A stretch of 64,000 bases of DNA. Source: an uncultured Gemmatimonadales bacterium. GTDB lineage: Bacteria; Gemmatimonadota; Gemmatimonadetes; JACCXV01; JAHWKZ01. The translations under genes were made by a program, and so were the position numbers. Where the stretch lies: the NCBI GenBank assembly GCA_947259315.1, contig CAMYLR010000008.1, positions 1 through 64,000 of the forward strand, read 5' to 3'. The notes beneath the pieces are model-generated. The model had not been told where the DNA came from. It did no database searches and saw nothing but the letters and a program-made list of their open reading frames with translations. This document shows positions 51,712 through 61,603 of the stretch, in pieces (the stretch's first letter is position 1; the number at the start of each line of letters is the position of its first letter).

Positions 51712-54200
51712 CCGACCTCTTCCTGGATCGACCCGGCTCCCTCCGGCTTGCGGGGACTGTCGACAACGAAGACCAGCTTGTCGTTCTCGTCGTCCACGTT
51801 GACGACCACCTCATCACCGGCAGCGAAGGTGCCCTGGAGCAACTCCTCCGAAAATGGATCTTCCAAGTAACGCTGCATCGCTCGTTTCAGGGGACGGGCT
51901 CCAAACTTCTCATCGAACCCCTTCTCGGCGAGGAAATGCTTCGCTTCGTCGGACAGTACGAGAGTGAGCTCTCTCTCACCCAACCGCTCCAGGACGTCAC
52001 GGAACAGGATATCAACGATCTCCACGATGTGTTGCTCGGAGAGCGGATGGAAGACGATGATCTCATCCAGCCGGTTCAAGAACTCCGGATTGAAGGTGTT
52101 GTCGATCTCATCTTTGACCGCTTCCTCGATCTGCATTGCGCGCGACGACTCGGTTGGCTTGTGAAAACCAAGTGCCTTGCCACCCGTGATCCGTCGTGCA
52201 CCGATGTTCGAGGTCATGATCACGACCGTGTTCTTGAAGTCGATCTTCCGTCCGTAGTTATCCGTGATGTGTCCCTCGTCCAAGATCTGAAGCAGGATGT
52301 TGAAGACATCCGGATGGGCCTTCTCGATCTCGTCCAACAGAACCACCGAGTACGGTTTCCGGCGGACTTCCTTGGTCAGATAGCCAGAGTCCTCGTAGCC
52401 GACATAACCCGGCGGCGCGCCGAGAAGACGGCTGACCGTGAACTTCTCCATGTACTCCGACATATCGATCCGAATGAGCGAGTTCGGGTCCGCGAACAGG
52501 AACCGGGCCAGCGCTCGAGCTAGCTCTGTCTTTCCAACACCCGTTGGACCGGAGAAAATGAACGATCCAATAGGTCGACGGGGGTCCTTGAGACCAGCCC
52601 GGGTTCTCCGAATCGCCTTGGAGATCGCCTCGATGGCCGGGTTCTGACCGACGATGAACTTGTGCAGCTCATCCTCCATCTGCAGCAGGCGCTCCGTCTC
52701 CTCCTCCTTGAGACGAACGACTGGGACTCCCGTCCAGCGACTCACGATGAACGCTACGTCCTCCGTGCTCAGGGCCGGGCGTTCAGCATTCGAACCGCGC
52801 TCCCACTCCAGCTTCTTGCGTTTGATCGTGGATTTCAGCTCACGCTCACTATCGCGGAGTTTGGCGGCGGTCTCGTAATCTTGAGCCTTGATCGCCTGAT
52901 CCTTGCGGACGACGATCTCCTGTACCTCTTCTTCCAGTGCCAATAGCTCTGGTGGTGGTACCTGAGTCGCCAGGTGCACACGCGCGCATGCTTCATCGAT
53001 CACATCGATCGCCTTGTCTGGCAGGAAACGATCAGTGATGTAGCGCTCGGAGAGTCGAGCTGCCGTTTCGAGCGTGTCATCCGGGATATCGACGTTGTGG
53101 TGCTCTGAATACCGCGGACGCAAGCCTTGGAGGATCTCGACCGTTTCATCGATCGTCGGCGGATCTACGACTACCGGCTGAAAACGGCGCTCCAGCGCTC
53201 CGTCCTTTTCGATGTACTTGCGATACTCGTTCAACGTGGATGCGCCGACACACTGAAGTTCGCCACGGGCCAAAGCGGGCTTCAACATGTTGGATGCGTC
53301 GATCGCACCTTCCGCTGCCCCGGCCCCGACCAGTGTGTGCAGCTCATCGATAAACAGGATCACGTTCTGTGACTGCTTGATTTCGTTGATGACCGCTTTG
53401 AGTCGCTCTTCGAACTGACCGCGATACTTCGTGCCGGCAATCACGGCCGCCATATCGAGAGAAAGGACCCGATGATCCCGGAGGCTATGGACGATCTCGC
53501 CGTTCGTTATGCGCTGCGCGAGGCCCTCCACGATGGCGGTCTTGCCCACACCCGGTTCACCGATCAGTACGGGGTTGTTCTTCTTCCGGCGTGAGAGGAC
53601 CTCGATAACACGCTCGATCTCCTTGTGCCGGCCGATCGTCGGATCGAGTTCTCCGTCGCGCGCCAGATCCGTCAGATCCCGACAGAAGTGGTCTAGCGCC
53701 GGTGTCTTGGACTTTTTGTCGCTCGTCTTGGACGTCTGGCCTCCGCTCTCCATAGAGCTCAGCTCCCCTCCGAGCAGGCGAATCGTCTCGTTACGGGCTA
53801 CGTCGATCGTGACTCCAACATCATCCAAAACTTGGGCTGCCACGCCCTTTTCCTCTCGCAACAGGCCGAGCAAGAGATGCTCGGTGCCCACGTATGAGTG
53901 CTTGAGACTCCGTGCTTCCGCAACCGAAAACTCGAGCACCTTCTTGGCCCGGGTCGTGTACGGAACCTCGTCTGCCGTCATGTCACTCTTTCCGAGCTCG
54001 ACCCGCTCCTCGATCCGCTCTCGCAACTCATCGAGGTCAGCGTTCAGGTTCGTCAGGATCGCCGCCGCGACGCCCTCGCCTTCTCGGATGAGTCCCAGCA
54101 GAATATGCTCGGTGCCCACGTAGTCGTGATGCAGGCGGGTCGCCTCTTCGCGTGCCATCGAAAGGACTTTGCGCACTCGATCGGTGAAATTGCTATTCAT
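51708..54200 (-). CDS. clpC: Clp protease ATPase subunit ClpC
   Basis: An 830-residue Hsp100 unfoldase. The start [19 protein letters not shown] (54200) overlaps mcsB by 8 nt. Two Clp N-repeats ([16 protein letters not shown] and [16 protein letters not shown]) precede AAA1 with Walker [16 protein letters not shown] near residue 210. The middle domain has a UVR motif ([13 protein letters not shown] near 440) that marks ClpC rather than ClpB; AAA2 has [15 protein letters not shown] near 545 and the ClpP-contact region. McsB-arginine-phosphorylated substrates are its typical targets. Confidence 0.96.
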   Translation of the reverse strand: MNSNFTDRVRKVLSMAREEATRLHHDYVGTEHILLGLIREGEGVAAAILTNLNADLDELRERIEERVELGKSDMTADEVPYTTRAKKVLEFSVAEARSLKHSYVGTEHLLLGLLREEKGVAAQVLDDVGVTIDVARNETIRLLGGELSSMESGGQTSKTSDKKSKTPALDHFCRDLTDLARDGELDPTIGRHKEIERVIEVLSRRKKNNPVLIGEPGVGKTAIVEGLAQRITNGEIVHSLRDHRVLSLDMAAVIAGTKYRGQFEERLKAVINEIKQSQNVILFIDELHTLVGAGAAEGAIDASNMLKPALARGELQCVGASTLNEYRKYIEKDGALERRFQPVVVDPPTIDETVEILQGLRPRYSEHHNVDIPDDTLETAARLSERYITDRFLPDKAIDVIDEACARVHLATQVPPPELLALEEEVQEIVVRKDQAIKAQDYETAAKLRDSERELKSTIKRKKLEWERGSNAERPALSTEDVAFIVSRWTGVPVVRLKEEETERLLQMEDELHKFIVGQNPAIEAISKAIRRTRAGLKDPRRPIGSFIFSGPTGVGKTELARALARFLFADPNSLIRIDMSEYMEKFTVSRLLGAPPGYVGYEDSGYLTKEVRRKPYSVVLLDEIEKAHPDVFNILLQILDEGHITDNYGRKIDFKNTVVIMTSNIGARRITGGKALGFHKPTESSRAMQIEEAVKDEIDNTFNPEFLNRLDEIIVFHPLSEQHIVEIVDILFRDVLERLGERELTLVLSDEAKHFLAEKGFDEKFGARPLKRAMQRYLEDPFSEELLQGTFAAGDEVVVNVDDENDKLVFVVDSPRKPEGAGSIQEEVG

Positions 54201-55275
54201 CGGTATCCTGTCCTTCCTCCGCCAGCATTTCTCGCACCAAGGAAGCCCGCTCAATCTCGCGCTCCCGCTTGTCGAGCTTGCGACCAGCGCGCTTCTCCAG
54301 ATGGGCTATCTGGGTCCACAATAATAGTTGATTGAGCGTGGATACCCCGATCCGAGGCAGCAGTTTCATGCTCACGCCTAGACGTACGGCGGACAGCAGA
54401 TTCATCATCTCGTCGAACGAAAGCGAGCGGGCGCAAGTCATCAGACCGTACGCTCGCCACACCTTGTCCTCGATTTCGTCCAGTGCGTCCCGAACAAGAA
54501 CCTGGCGCGCGTTCTCCTCGTACTCGATCACCTGACGGGTGATCTGACCCAGGTGATCAACCAACTCATCCTCACTCTTGCCAAGCGTGGTTTGGTTAGA
54601 GATCTGAAAGTAGTTCCCGATAACGTCAGACCCTTCGCCATAAAGTCCACGGAACGTTAGACCGATTTGAGCCAAACCCTGAAGCACCTTGGCGATCTCG
54701 CGTGTCAGAACGAGTGCCGGCAAATGAGCCAACACGGAGGCCCGCAGACCGGTGCCAGTGTTTGTCGGGCAGCTAGTCAGAAAGCCGAATCGATGATGAT
54801 AGGCGAAGCGCAACTGGCTGCGCAGCGTTTCATCAGTTCGGCTGGCGATTTGCCACGAGGTTTCGATCTGCAGACCTGGCGTCAGCGCCTGTATGCGCAC
54901 ATGGTCCTCTTCGTTGATCAAAAGGGCCAAACGGCCCCCGTCCCCCACCAAAAGACCGCTCGCCTCACGGAACTTCACCATCTCACGGCTGACCAGGTGT
55001 CGTTCGAGAAGCACTGTCAGATCGGTCTCGGGCAAATCCGCCAACCGTACGAACTGGCGCATATCGTTACTCGTCGACTCGAAGGCCTCGACGATCTCCT
55101 CCATGACCAGCTCCTGCTGGCTCCCGCTTATCGTCTCCCGGAACGGATATCGCTCCAGGTTGCGCGCCAATCGGATGCGCGTCGACAGAATCACACCCGC
55201 ATGCGGGCCGTCTCCAGTGATCCAAGCCAACCCACCTTCAACAGGTTGCAGGAGATCGTCACTGGGCAGGTTCAC
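54193..55275 (-). CDS. mcsB: Protein-arginine kinase McsB
   Basis: A 360-residue phosphagen-kinase-like protein-arginine kinase, which tags misfolded proteins for Clp[19 protein letters not shown] is near residue 28, EEDHVRIQ near 122 and the catalytic-core signature [20 protein letters not shown] near 165. Arginines for ATP binding ([13 protein letters not shown]) are retained. It overlaps mcsA by 4 nt and clpC by 8 nt. Confidence 0.95.
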   Translation of the reverse strand: MNLPSDDLLQPVEGGLAWITGDGPHAGVILSTRIRLARNLERYPFRETISGSQQELVMEEIVEAFESTSNDMRQFVRLADLPETDLTVLLERHLVSREMVKFREASGLLVGDGGRLALLINEEDHVRIQALTPGLQIETSWQIASRTDETLRSQLRFAYHHRFGFLTSCPTNTGTGLRASVLAHLPALVLTREIAKVLQGLAQIGLTFRGLYGEGSDVIGNYFQISNQTTLGKSEDELVDHLGQITRQVIEYEENARQVLVRDALDEIEDKVWRAYGLMTCARSLSFDEMMNLLSAVRLGVSMKLLPRIGVSTLNQLLLWTQIAHLEKRAGRKLDKREREIERASLVREMLAEEGQDTDE

Positions 55276-55829
55276 TCCTGTACCCCTCCTACGTCTTCCA
55301 CTCCTGATTGTGCATCCGCTGAAACTGTGATCGCCTGGTCTGATTCCAACTCCACGATCGCGTCGCGCAACTCGGCGGCCCGCTCGTACTCCTCGTTATC
55401 GACCGCCTGTCGGAGCTCGCGGCGCAGGGATGCCAGTTTGGCTTCTGGGCCAGACGGTAGTTGTACGCCTTCATCCTCACAGATGCCAACATGCTCGTTG
55501 GAGCCATGGATTCTCCTCAGCAGCGCGCTCATTTCTTGCTCAAAGGTAGAGTAGCATCGAGAGCACCCGAGCCTGCCGGTCTTTCGGAATTGCCGAAAAG
55601 TACACCCGCACCGGGGGCAAGCCGCGTTCGTATTTGTCGCACTGGTGAAGATCGGCGCGCCCATCTCGGACAGGAAATCCGACAACGGCGCTTGGGATCC
55701 CGGCAGCGGAGTCTTGAGTCCGCGCTCCTCTGCGCACGACTGGCACAGATGCAGGGTCTCGGTCTCGTCGTTCACTATCTGGGTGAAGTGAACGCTGGCC
55801 GGGTTTTCGTGGCAATCTTCACACAGCAT
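55272..55829 (-). CDS. mcsA: McsA, activator of McsB
   Basis: A 185-residue zinc-finger protein. Two CxxC pairs lie at the N-terminus (MLCEDCHENPAS, HLCQSCAEE) and two more near residues 75-100 (ACPRCGCTF, GCSRCYSTF). A UVR motif (DNEEYERAAELRDAI) is near 155. McsA activates McsB and couples it to ClpC. I take ATG 55829; the longer frame to 55847 adds six non-conserved residues. It opens the operon. No ctsR gene, its usual partner in Firmicutes, is present. Confidence 0.92.
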   Translation of the reverse strand: MLCEDCHENPASVHFTQIVNDETETLHLCQSCAEERGLKTPLPGSQAPLSDFLSEMGAPIFTSATNTNAACPRCGCTFRQFRKTGRLGCSRCYSTFEQEMSALLRRIHGSNEHVGICEDEGVQLPSGPEAKLASLRRELRQAVDNEEYERAAELRDAIVELESDQAITVSADAQSGVEDVGGVQE

Positions 55830-55883
55830 AACTGCAATCCTGGTCAAAGAGATTCACTACCAGCACCTAGAAGGTAATTGCAC

Positions 55884-55917
55884 CGCCACATCGAGTAAAA
55901 CGCGCCTCTGTGTGGCG
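55884..55917 (-). terminator. Inverted repeat between lolD and mcsA
   Basis: Perfect 7-bp arms CGCCACA (55884-55890) and TGTGGCG (55911-55917) with a 20-nt spacer, starting 4 nt after the lolD stop. There is no run of U after it, so it may be a weak terminator or an operator for the mcsA operon. Confidence 0.25.
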
Positions 55918-55921
55918 ATGT

Positions 55922-56671
55922 TCAAACCCCCGTTGGGTCCGACCACCCCTCGGGAGCCACACCAGCGGTGACCGGCGCCACGACTCCGTCGTCCAAACGC
56001 AAGAGACGGTCCGTCCTACCGGCGAGGCGCTCGTCATGGGTCGCTACCACAAACGCCACCCGCTTCTCTCGCGCCAAGCTGAACATCAGGTCGTGCAGGT
56101 GCTCGCTGTTGGCGCGATCCAGATTGCCTGATGGCTCATCAGCCAGGATCACCATTGGCTCGTGAACCAGTGCCCGCGCAAACGCGACTCGCTGCTGCTC
56201 GCCGCCGGACAGCGCGCTTGGCCGATGGGTCAAGCGTTCGCCCAAACCAACTTCTTCCAACACCGCACGAGCCTTACTCCGTGCGGTGTCGTCGTCGACC
56301 CCTTGGATACGAAGCGGCAGGGTTACGTTCTCCAGCGCCGAGAACTCCATCAGTAGATGATGAAACTGGAAGACAAACCCCAACAGCTTACTGCGGACTC
56401 TGGACAACTCGCTGTCAGACAACTGGCTGAGGTGCTGACCAGCCAGCACAACCCGCCCTCGAGTCGGTCGATCGAGGCCCCCCAAGAGGTGCAGGAGGGT
56501 GCTCTTGCCGGCTCCCGAAGCGCCAACAACGCCCACCGTCTCGCCGGGTTGCACCTCCAAATCTACACCCCGCAACACCACCAATGGGCCCCCACCGCTT
56601 GGGTACTCCTTGTGCAGACGGTGCCCTACCAGCACTGGACCGTCGGCTTCGTAGTCCCGTCGATCACTCAT
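55922..56671 (-). CDS. lolD: Lipoprotein-releasing ABC transporter ATP-binding protein LolD
   Basis: A 249-residue ATPase: Walker A GASGAGKSTLLHLLGGLDRPTRG near residue 50, Q-loop FVFQFHHLLMEFSALENV, signature LSGGEQQRVAFARAL near 155 and Walker B VILADEPSGNLD. The FQFHHLL pattern is typical of LolD. With LolC/E it extracts lipoproteins from the inner membrane. It overlaps the permease gene by 8 nt. Confidence 0.92.
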   Translation of the reverse strand: MSDRRDYEADGPVLVGHRLHKEYPSGGGPLVVLRGVDLEVQPGETVGVVGASGAGKSTLLHLLGGLDRPTRGRVVLAGQHLSQLSDSELSRVRSKLLGFVFQFHHLLMEFSALENVTLPLRIQGVDDDTARSKARAVLEEVGLGERLTHRPSALSGGEQQRVAFARALVHEPMVILADEPSGNLDRANSEHLHDLMFSLAREKRVAFVVATHDERLAGRTDRLLRLDDGVVAPVTAGVAPEGWSDPTGV

Positions 56672-57902
56672 ACCGAATGGCGTCGACCGGTGCCATGCGC
56701 GCAGCCTGCGAAGCCGGATACCACGTGGCCACGAGGCTGATTAACAAGCTGGCACCCACGATCAGCGCTACCCCAAGTGGTTCCACTTCCACCGGCAAGG
56801 TGTCGATGAAGTAAACGTCGCCGGGCAGTGAGATGAATCGATAGCGGGCCAGCAGGAAAGCGGCAACGAGTCCGACCACAGTGCCAAGACCCGTACCGAC
56901 GACGCCGATCAGGGCACCTTGGTAGACGAAAACTCTTCGAACCGATCGGCCCTCTAGCCCCATCGAGCGCAAGATCCCGATCTCTTTCGTCTTGTCCATC
57001 ACGATCATCGTCAGCGTGCTGATGATGTTGAACGCGGCCACCAGCACGATGAGAACCAGTATAATGAACATGGCTCTCTTCTCTAGTTTCAGCGCCGCGA
57101 ACAAGGGCTGATTTAGCTCGATCCAGGTTGTCACGTAAAACGGGCCCTCGAGCTGATCGACGACCCGCTCGCCGACGTCACTCGCCTGCCAAATATCAGC
57201 CACCCTGGCGGCCACGCCGTAAGCGATATCCCCCGATTGCAGATACTGTTGCATCGACTCGAGAGACGCATAAACGAACTTCGAATCGTACTCGAAGAGG
57301 CCGCTCTTGAACGTCCCTGCGAGGATGAACTTCTGGAGCTTGGGTACCGTGCCGTAGAGGGGAGAGACGGCGGCCACTTCAGGTGTAGTCAGGGTCAACG
57401 TATCGCCAGGGAATGCTCCCAACCGATCGGCCAACAGATAGCCGACAACGACCTTTGGGTAGGGCTCGTCCGGAGCCTGCCGCAGCTCATAGCGGCCCGA
57501 CAAGATCTGGTTCTTGGTGTCGGCGACTTGAGACTCGAGATCCGGATCTACGCCCCGGATCACCGCTCCCTCGTTGCGGCCCCGACCGTGACCGATGATC
57601 CCTTCGGTGTAGATGAATGGAGCCGCGCCCTCTACACCGGGTGTAGCGGCGATTTCCTCCAGCACATCCCGGTACTCTGTGAGCGGCTCGGAGTTGTACT
57701 TCTGCACGATGAGGTGTGGCGTGTTGGTGAGGATCTTGTCTCTCAGATCGCGCTGCAAACCACTCATAACGCTCATCACTATGACCAACGCCGCGACCCC
57801 GACGAACACGCCTCCGATCGCAATCAGACCGATCACCGAGATCACCCCCGATCGGCGCTTGGACGTCAAGTAACGCAGCGCGATTTGCCACTCCAGACTC
57901 AC
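56664..57902 (-). CDS. lolC: Lipoprotein-releasing ABC transporter permease LolC/LolE
   Basis: A 412-residue MacB/FtsX-type permease with an N-terminal membrane segment ([27 protein letters not shown], residues 20-46 split), a large periplasmic domain and three C-terminal helices (residues 270-400). It begins [16 protein letters not shown], the LolC/E signature. Only one permease is present, so it may act as a homodimer or as a LolF-like subunit. Overlaps lysS by 4 nt. Confidence 0.92.
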   Translation of the reverse strand: MSLEWQIALRYLTSKRRSGVISVIGLIAIGGVFVGVAALVIVMSVMSGLQRDLRDKILTNTPHLIVQKYNSEPLTEYRDVLEEIAATPGVEGAAPFIYTEGIIGHGRGRNEGAVIRGVDPDLESQVADTKNQILSGRYELRQAPDEPYPKVVVGYLLADRLGAFPGDTLTLTTPEVAAVSPLYGTVPKLQKFILAGTFKSGLFEYDSKFVYASLESMQQYLQSGDIAYGVAARVADIWQASDVGERVVDQLEGPFYVTTWIELNQPLFAALKLEKRAMFIILVLIVLVAAFNIISTLTMIVMDKTKEIGILRSMGLEGRSVRRVFVYQGALIGVVGTGLGTVVGLVAAFLLARYRFISLPGDVYFIDTLPVEVEPLGVALIVGASLLISLVATWYPASQAARMAPVDAIRYE

Positions 57903-59419
57903 GACTCACCCTCGTTTTCAACCCGACCCTCCTCGGGACGCAGTGCCGGGAATAGGATGACATCCCTGATGGCCGGTTGATCGGTCAAGAACATCACTAG
58001 GCGGTCAATGCCGATCCCCATACCGGCAGTTGGCGGCATGCCGTACTCAAGAGCTCTCAAGAAATCTTCGTCTACGACGTTCGGCGCCTCCAGGTCACCA
58101 GCCGCAGCGAGCTCGGCTTGATCCTCTAACCGGCGCCGCTGGTCGCGAGGATCATTAAGCTCACTAAAAGCGTTTGCCCATTCGCGCCCAAACAGGTAGG
58201 CCTCGAATCGTTCCACCAGCCGGGGATCGCGTGGGTGAGCCTTGGCCAAGGGCGACGTCAACCGCGGGTGATCAATCACGAACACCGGCCCTTCGAGAGT
58301 CGGCTCGACGAGATGATCGAAGAGCGCCTCTAGGATCTTGCCCTCTCGCTCTTGTTCCGAGATCTCGATTTCGTGTTGCGCCGCCTCCGCGACCAGAGCT
58401 GTCCGTGACAGATCGTCGACCGCTACACCGTGGTCGGCTAACGCATTCAAGAAACCGAGCCGTGGCCACGGTGGCGTGACGTCTACGCTCCGACCTTGGT
58501 ACGTAATCTCGGCACCACCGGTCACTTCTCCTACCAGACCGACCAAAAGCTCTTCCGCCAGCACCATGAAATCCTCGTAATCGGCGTACGCCTGATAGAA
58601 CTCGAGCATCGTGAACTCAGGACTGTGAAACCGATCAATGCCTTCATTGCGGAAGTCCTTGGCCACCTCGTAGACACGCTCGAGCCCCCCAACGATGCAC
58701 CTTTTCAGATACAACTCATCGGCGATACGCAAATACAACGGAACGCCCAGCGCTTGGTGATGGGTCACGAACGGGCGCGCGGTGGCGCCACCATACACCG
58801 GTTGCAGAACGGGCGTCTCGACCTCGAGAAAACCGCGGTTTTCGAGCTCGTCTCTCAGATATCGGATGATCTGTGACCGACGCTCAAAAACTCCCCTGGC
58901 CTCCGGCCGGACGGCAAGGTCGGCGTAGCGCTGCCGATAACGAAATTCGCGATCGACCACGCGGTGGTACGCCCGATCTCCGTCCTCTGATTCCACGAGC
59001 TTCCCAAACGGCAGCGGCCGCAGAGCCTTCGCCAGCAGCACCGCCTCGCGTACCCGCACGGTGATCTCCCCCGTCCGCGTACGAAATAGATGGCCCGCAA
59101 CTCCGACAAAGTCCCCTATATCCAGGTGATCAACCAGACGGTACGCGTCGCCAAGCTCGTCTTGCCGCAGATATGCCTGGACGCGACCTGACCGGTCAGC
59201 CACATGAAAGAACGTCGTCTTCCCGTGCCGGCGAACGGTCACGACTCGACCCGCGATTCGGCATTCGATGTCCTCCCCTTCGTCCTCGAAGGCCTCGACC
59301 AGATCCGCAGCCGAATCGGTCACCTCCCAGGACGACGGATACGGATCGACACCGATTCGCTCGAGGTCGATCAGTTTCGACAGTCGAACCGATTGAGGAT
59401 CAGTTTCTCGGTCAGGCAT
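57899..59419 (-). CDS. lysS: Lysyl-tRNA synthetase (class II)
   Basis: A 506-residue class II synthetase. The N-terminal OB-fold (IAGRVVTVRRHGKTTFFHVAD) covers residues 50-150; motif 2 is RVYEVAKDFRNEGIDRFHSPEFTMLEFYQAYADY and motif 3 is GMGIGIDRLVMFLTD near 475. The start ATG shares one base with the prfB stop (TGATG). prfB-lysS is a widely conserved pair. Confidence 0.96.
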   Translation of the reverse strand: MPDRETDPQSVRLSKLIDLERIGVDPYPSSWEVTDSAADLVEAFEDEGEDIECRIAGRVVTVRRHGKTTFFHVADRSGRVQAYLRQDELGDAYRLVDHLDIGDFVGVAGHLFRTRTGEITVRVREAVLLAKALRPLPFGKLVESEDGDRAYHRVVDREFRYRQRYADLAVRPEARGVFERRSQIIRYLRDELENRGFLEVETPVLQPVYGGATARPFVTHHQALGVPLYLRIADELYLKRCIVGGLERVYEVAKDFRNEGIDRFHSPEFTMLEFYQAYADYEDFMVLAEELLVGLVGEVTGGAEITYQGRSVDVTPPWPRLGFLNALADHGVAVDDLSRTALVAEAAQHEIEISEQEREGKILEALFDHLVEPTLEGPVFVIDHPRLTSPLAKAHPRDPRLVERFEAYLFGREWANAFSELNDPRDQRRRLEDQAELAAAGDLEAPNVVDEDFLRALEYGMPPTAGMGIGIDRLVMFLTDQPAIRDVILFPALRPEEGRVENEGES

Positions 59420-60535
59420 CAGCTGCTGCTACCGGCTGTCTGCTTCAGATACGCCTCCATGAACTCGATCAGATGTTGCCCCTGGAGCACACCCTCGACA
59501 TCCGACATCTCATACCCCGTTCGGTGGTCCTTGACCATCGTGTATGGATGCAGCACGTACGACCTGATCTGGCTGCCGAACGCGATCTCCTTCTTCTCCG
59601 CCTCCAGCTCCTCGCGTGACTTCTCACGCTCGGCCTTGAGGTACTGGTGTAGCCTCGATCTCAACAGGCGCATGGCGGTCTCACGATTCCGATGTTGACT
59701 GCGCTCAGCTTGACTCTGAACGACGATGCCTGTCGGGAGGTGAGTGATCCGCACCGCACTGTCCGTCTTGTTCACATGTTGTCCGCCTGCACCGCTGGCG
59801 CGATACGTGTCGATCTTCAAGTCCTTGTCTACGACCTCTACGTTGATCTCGTCCGCCACATCCGGATAGACAAACACCGAGGCGAAGGAGGTGTGCCGCC
59901 GGGCGGCAGAATCAAACGGGCTTATGCGCACTAGCCGATGCACGCCTTTCTCCGCTTTGAGGTAGCCGTAGGCGTGGTCACCCTTGACCTCGATCGTGAC
60001 GCGGTCGATCCCCGCCTCTTCGCCTTCCTGAATATCGATGATCTGATAAGCGTAGCCGTTGCTCTCAAACCATCGCGTGTACATGCGCATGAGCATCGAG
60101 GCCCAATCCTGGCTCTCAGTGCCACCTGCACCAGGGTGAATGGTGAGGATTGCGTCGCGAGAATCGTCCGCATCGCTCAGCATGCCTCTCAGTTCGAGGC
60201 GAGCCAGCCGATCGGCGATGCCTCCCTCGAGCGCACCAAACTCGTCCCAAAGAGCAGCCTCTTCCTCACCCTCGAGCAGAGACAGCATCTCACCGGCTTC
60301 GTCGACCTCGACTCGGAGTGCATCGTACTCTCCGACCCACGACTGGTGTTGCTTGATCTCGGCTAGTATCGCCCGCGCGCGCTCATTATCAACCCAGAAA
60401 TCCGGCGCCGCGGACTCCGTCTCGAGCGCGGCTATCCGCTCTCGCTTGGAAGGCAGGTCAAAGATAGCTCCCGAGGAGCTCGAGCCGCTCCTCTAGTTGC
60501 GACAATCGGCGGCGGTGGTCTCGTACGTCACTCAT
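59419..60535 (-). CDS. prfB: Peptide chain release factor 2 with programmed +1 frameshift
   Basis: A 371-residue RF2 made from two frames: 25 codons from ATG 60535 to CTT 60461-60463, then a +1 shift past an in-frame TGA (60458-60460) into the main frame from 60459. The slippery sequence CTTTGAC is preceded by the Shine-Dalgarno-like CGGGAG and by TAT, closely like the E. coli site. The main frame has the stop-codon motif SPF near residue 195 and GAGGQHVNKTDSAVR with the catalytic GGQ. Without the shift the protein would end after 25 residues. RF2 recognises UAA and UGA. Confidence 0.95.
60457..60463 (-). promoter_or_regulatory. RF2 programmed frameshift site (CTTTGAC)
   Basis: Minus-strand CTT-TGA-C at codons 25-26 of prfB. 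Slow termination at UGA when RF2 is scarce allows the tRNA-Leu on CUU to slip to UUU, restoring RF2; this autoregulation is known for the family. Confidence 0.9.
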
Positions 60536-60556
60536 ACAATCTTGTAAGATAGCGTA

Positions 60557-61540
60557 TCATGTTTGCCCTTGCTCAGTTATCATGGGGCCGGCGACCGAGG
60601 TCTGATGCTCACTCATGTCGCCCCGGCGATCGACTACGTACAGTGATCCCTTGAATGACTTGGCGTAGTGCTTCATCTCGGTTGCCAACTCGCTCACTTT
60701 CGCGGGGTGCGTGAACTGGCGCCGCACGTTGGTGACACAACCAATCGACAACGTCATCAACGGTATCTCGCGAACACGCCCCTGCCGGTCTTCGGCGATG
60801 TAGAAGCCACGCTGTCGATCCTGGTCGGGATACTGCAGTGGCATCAGCGTATCGAACGTCTCGATGACTGCGTTGGATACTCGAGCTAAGTCTTCGAACG
60901 GCACGGTGTAAATAAAGTCGTCCCCACCAATGTGACCCACGAAGCCGCTTGACGATAGCCGCCGCACTATGTCCCGGAGGATCAGGGAGAGGATCCAAAT
61001 CACCTTGTCACCGCGCGGATACGAGTAGACGTCGTTGAATTCCTTGAACGAGTCGATGTCAGCGTAGCACACCGCGAACCGCTCACCGCCGGCGATCCTG
61101 CGCTCGATCTCATGCTGAATGATCTTTGTGCCGGGCAACATCGTGGATGGGTGGACCGCTACATCCCGGGCAACCCGTTTTAGCACCATCCTGAGCCGTA
61201 GCCGCTGCTCACGGCCAGAGTGGGTGCCGCTCAAGAACTCATCTGCCCCGCTCTGGAAGCCGTTGGCGATCTGTTCGACTTGATGCTCGCGCGACATGAA
61301 CACGATCGGGACGACCGAGTTGAACGGATCCGCCTTGAGTCGCTCGCACAGCTCCGAGGCGATCGCGAAATTGTCATCGGCGTCAAGCACGACGAGATCC
61401 ACGATCCCCCGATCGAGCGCCTGTCGGACCTCAACGGCGGTCTCGAGCGGGACGATGTCGCCGCCTTCTTCCTCGACAAATCGCTCCAGCGACTCGGGCG
61501 TGCGCAACGCATGCGACAGATAGAGCACCCTGAGGCTCAT
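60557..61540 (-). CDS. Receiver-GGDEF protein with a GGDDF active site
   Basis: A 327-residue putative diguanylate cyclase. Residues 1-120 resemble a response-regulator receiver: VDLVVLDADDNF with the candidate phosphoacceptor aspartate near 55 and PIVFMSREHQVEQ with the conserved Ser/Thr position. Residues 140-295 are a GGDEF domain: CYADIDSFKEFNDVYSYPRGDKVI and GHIGGDDFIYTVPF near 210. The motif is GGDDF rather than GGDEF or GGEEF, so activity is uncertain. No RxxD inhibitory site is seen five residues before it. It is 21 nt upstream of prfB. Confidence 0.85.
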   Translation of the reverse strand: MSLRVLYLSHALRTPESLERFVEEEGGDIVPLETAVEVRQALDRGIVDLVVLDADDNFAIASELCERLKADPFNSVVPIVFMSREHQVEQIANGFQSGADEFLSGTHSGREQRLRLRMVLKRVARDVAVHPSTMLPGTKIIQHEIERRIAGGERFAVCYADIDSFKEFNDVYSYPRGDKVIWILSLILRDIVRRLSSSGFVGHIGGDDFIYTVPFEDLARVSNAVIETFDTLMPLQYPDQDRQRGFYIAEDRQGRVREIPLMTLSIGCVTNVRRQFTHPAKVSELATEMKHYAKSFKGSLYVVDRRGDMSEHQTSVAGPMITEQGQT

Positions 61541-61603
61541 GACTTCTCCAAGCTGTGGGGTTGTCAGGGATGGCGCAACCGTGTCCCATCCCGATGATCG
61601 GGA

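Noticed and set aside
55830-55921. CIRCE or CtsR operator upstream of mcsA
   Set aside because: No TTAGCACTC/GAGTGCTAA pair and no CtsR heptad repeat are visible; only a short inverted repeat is present.
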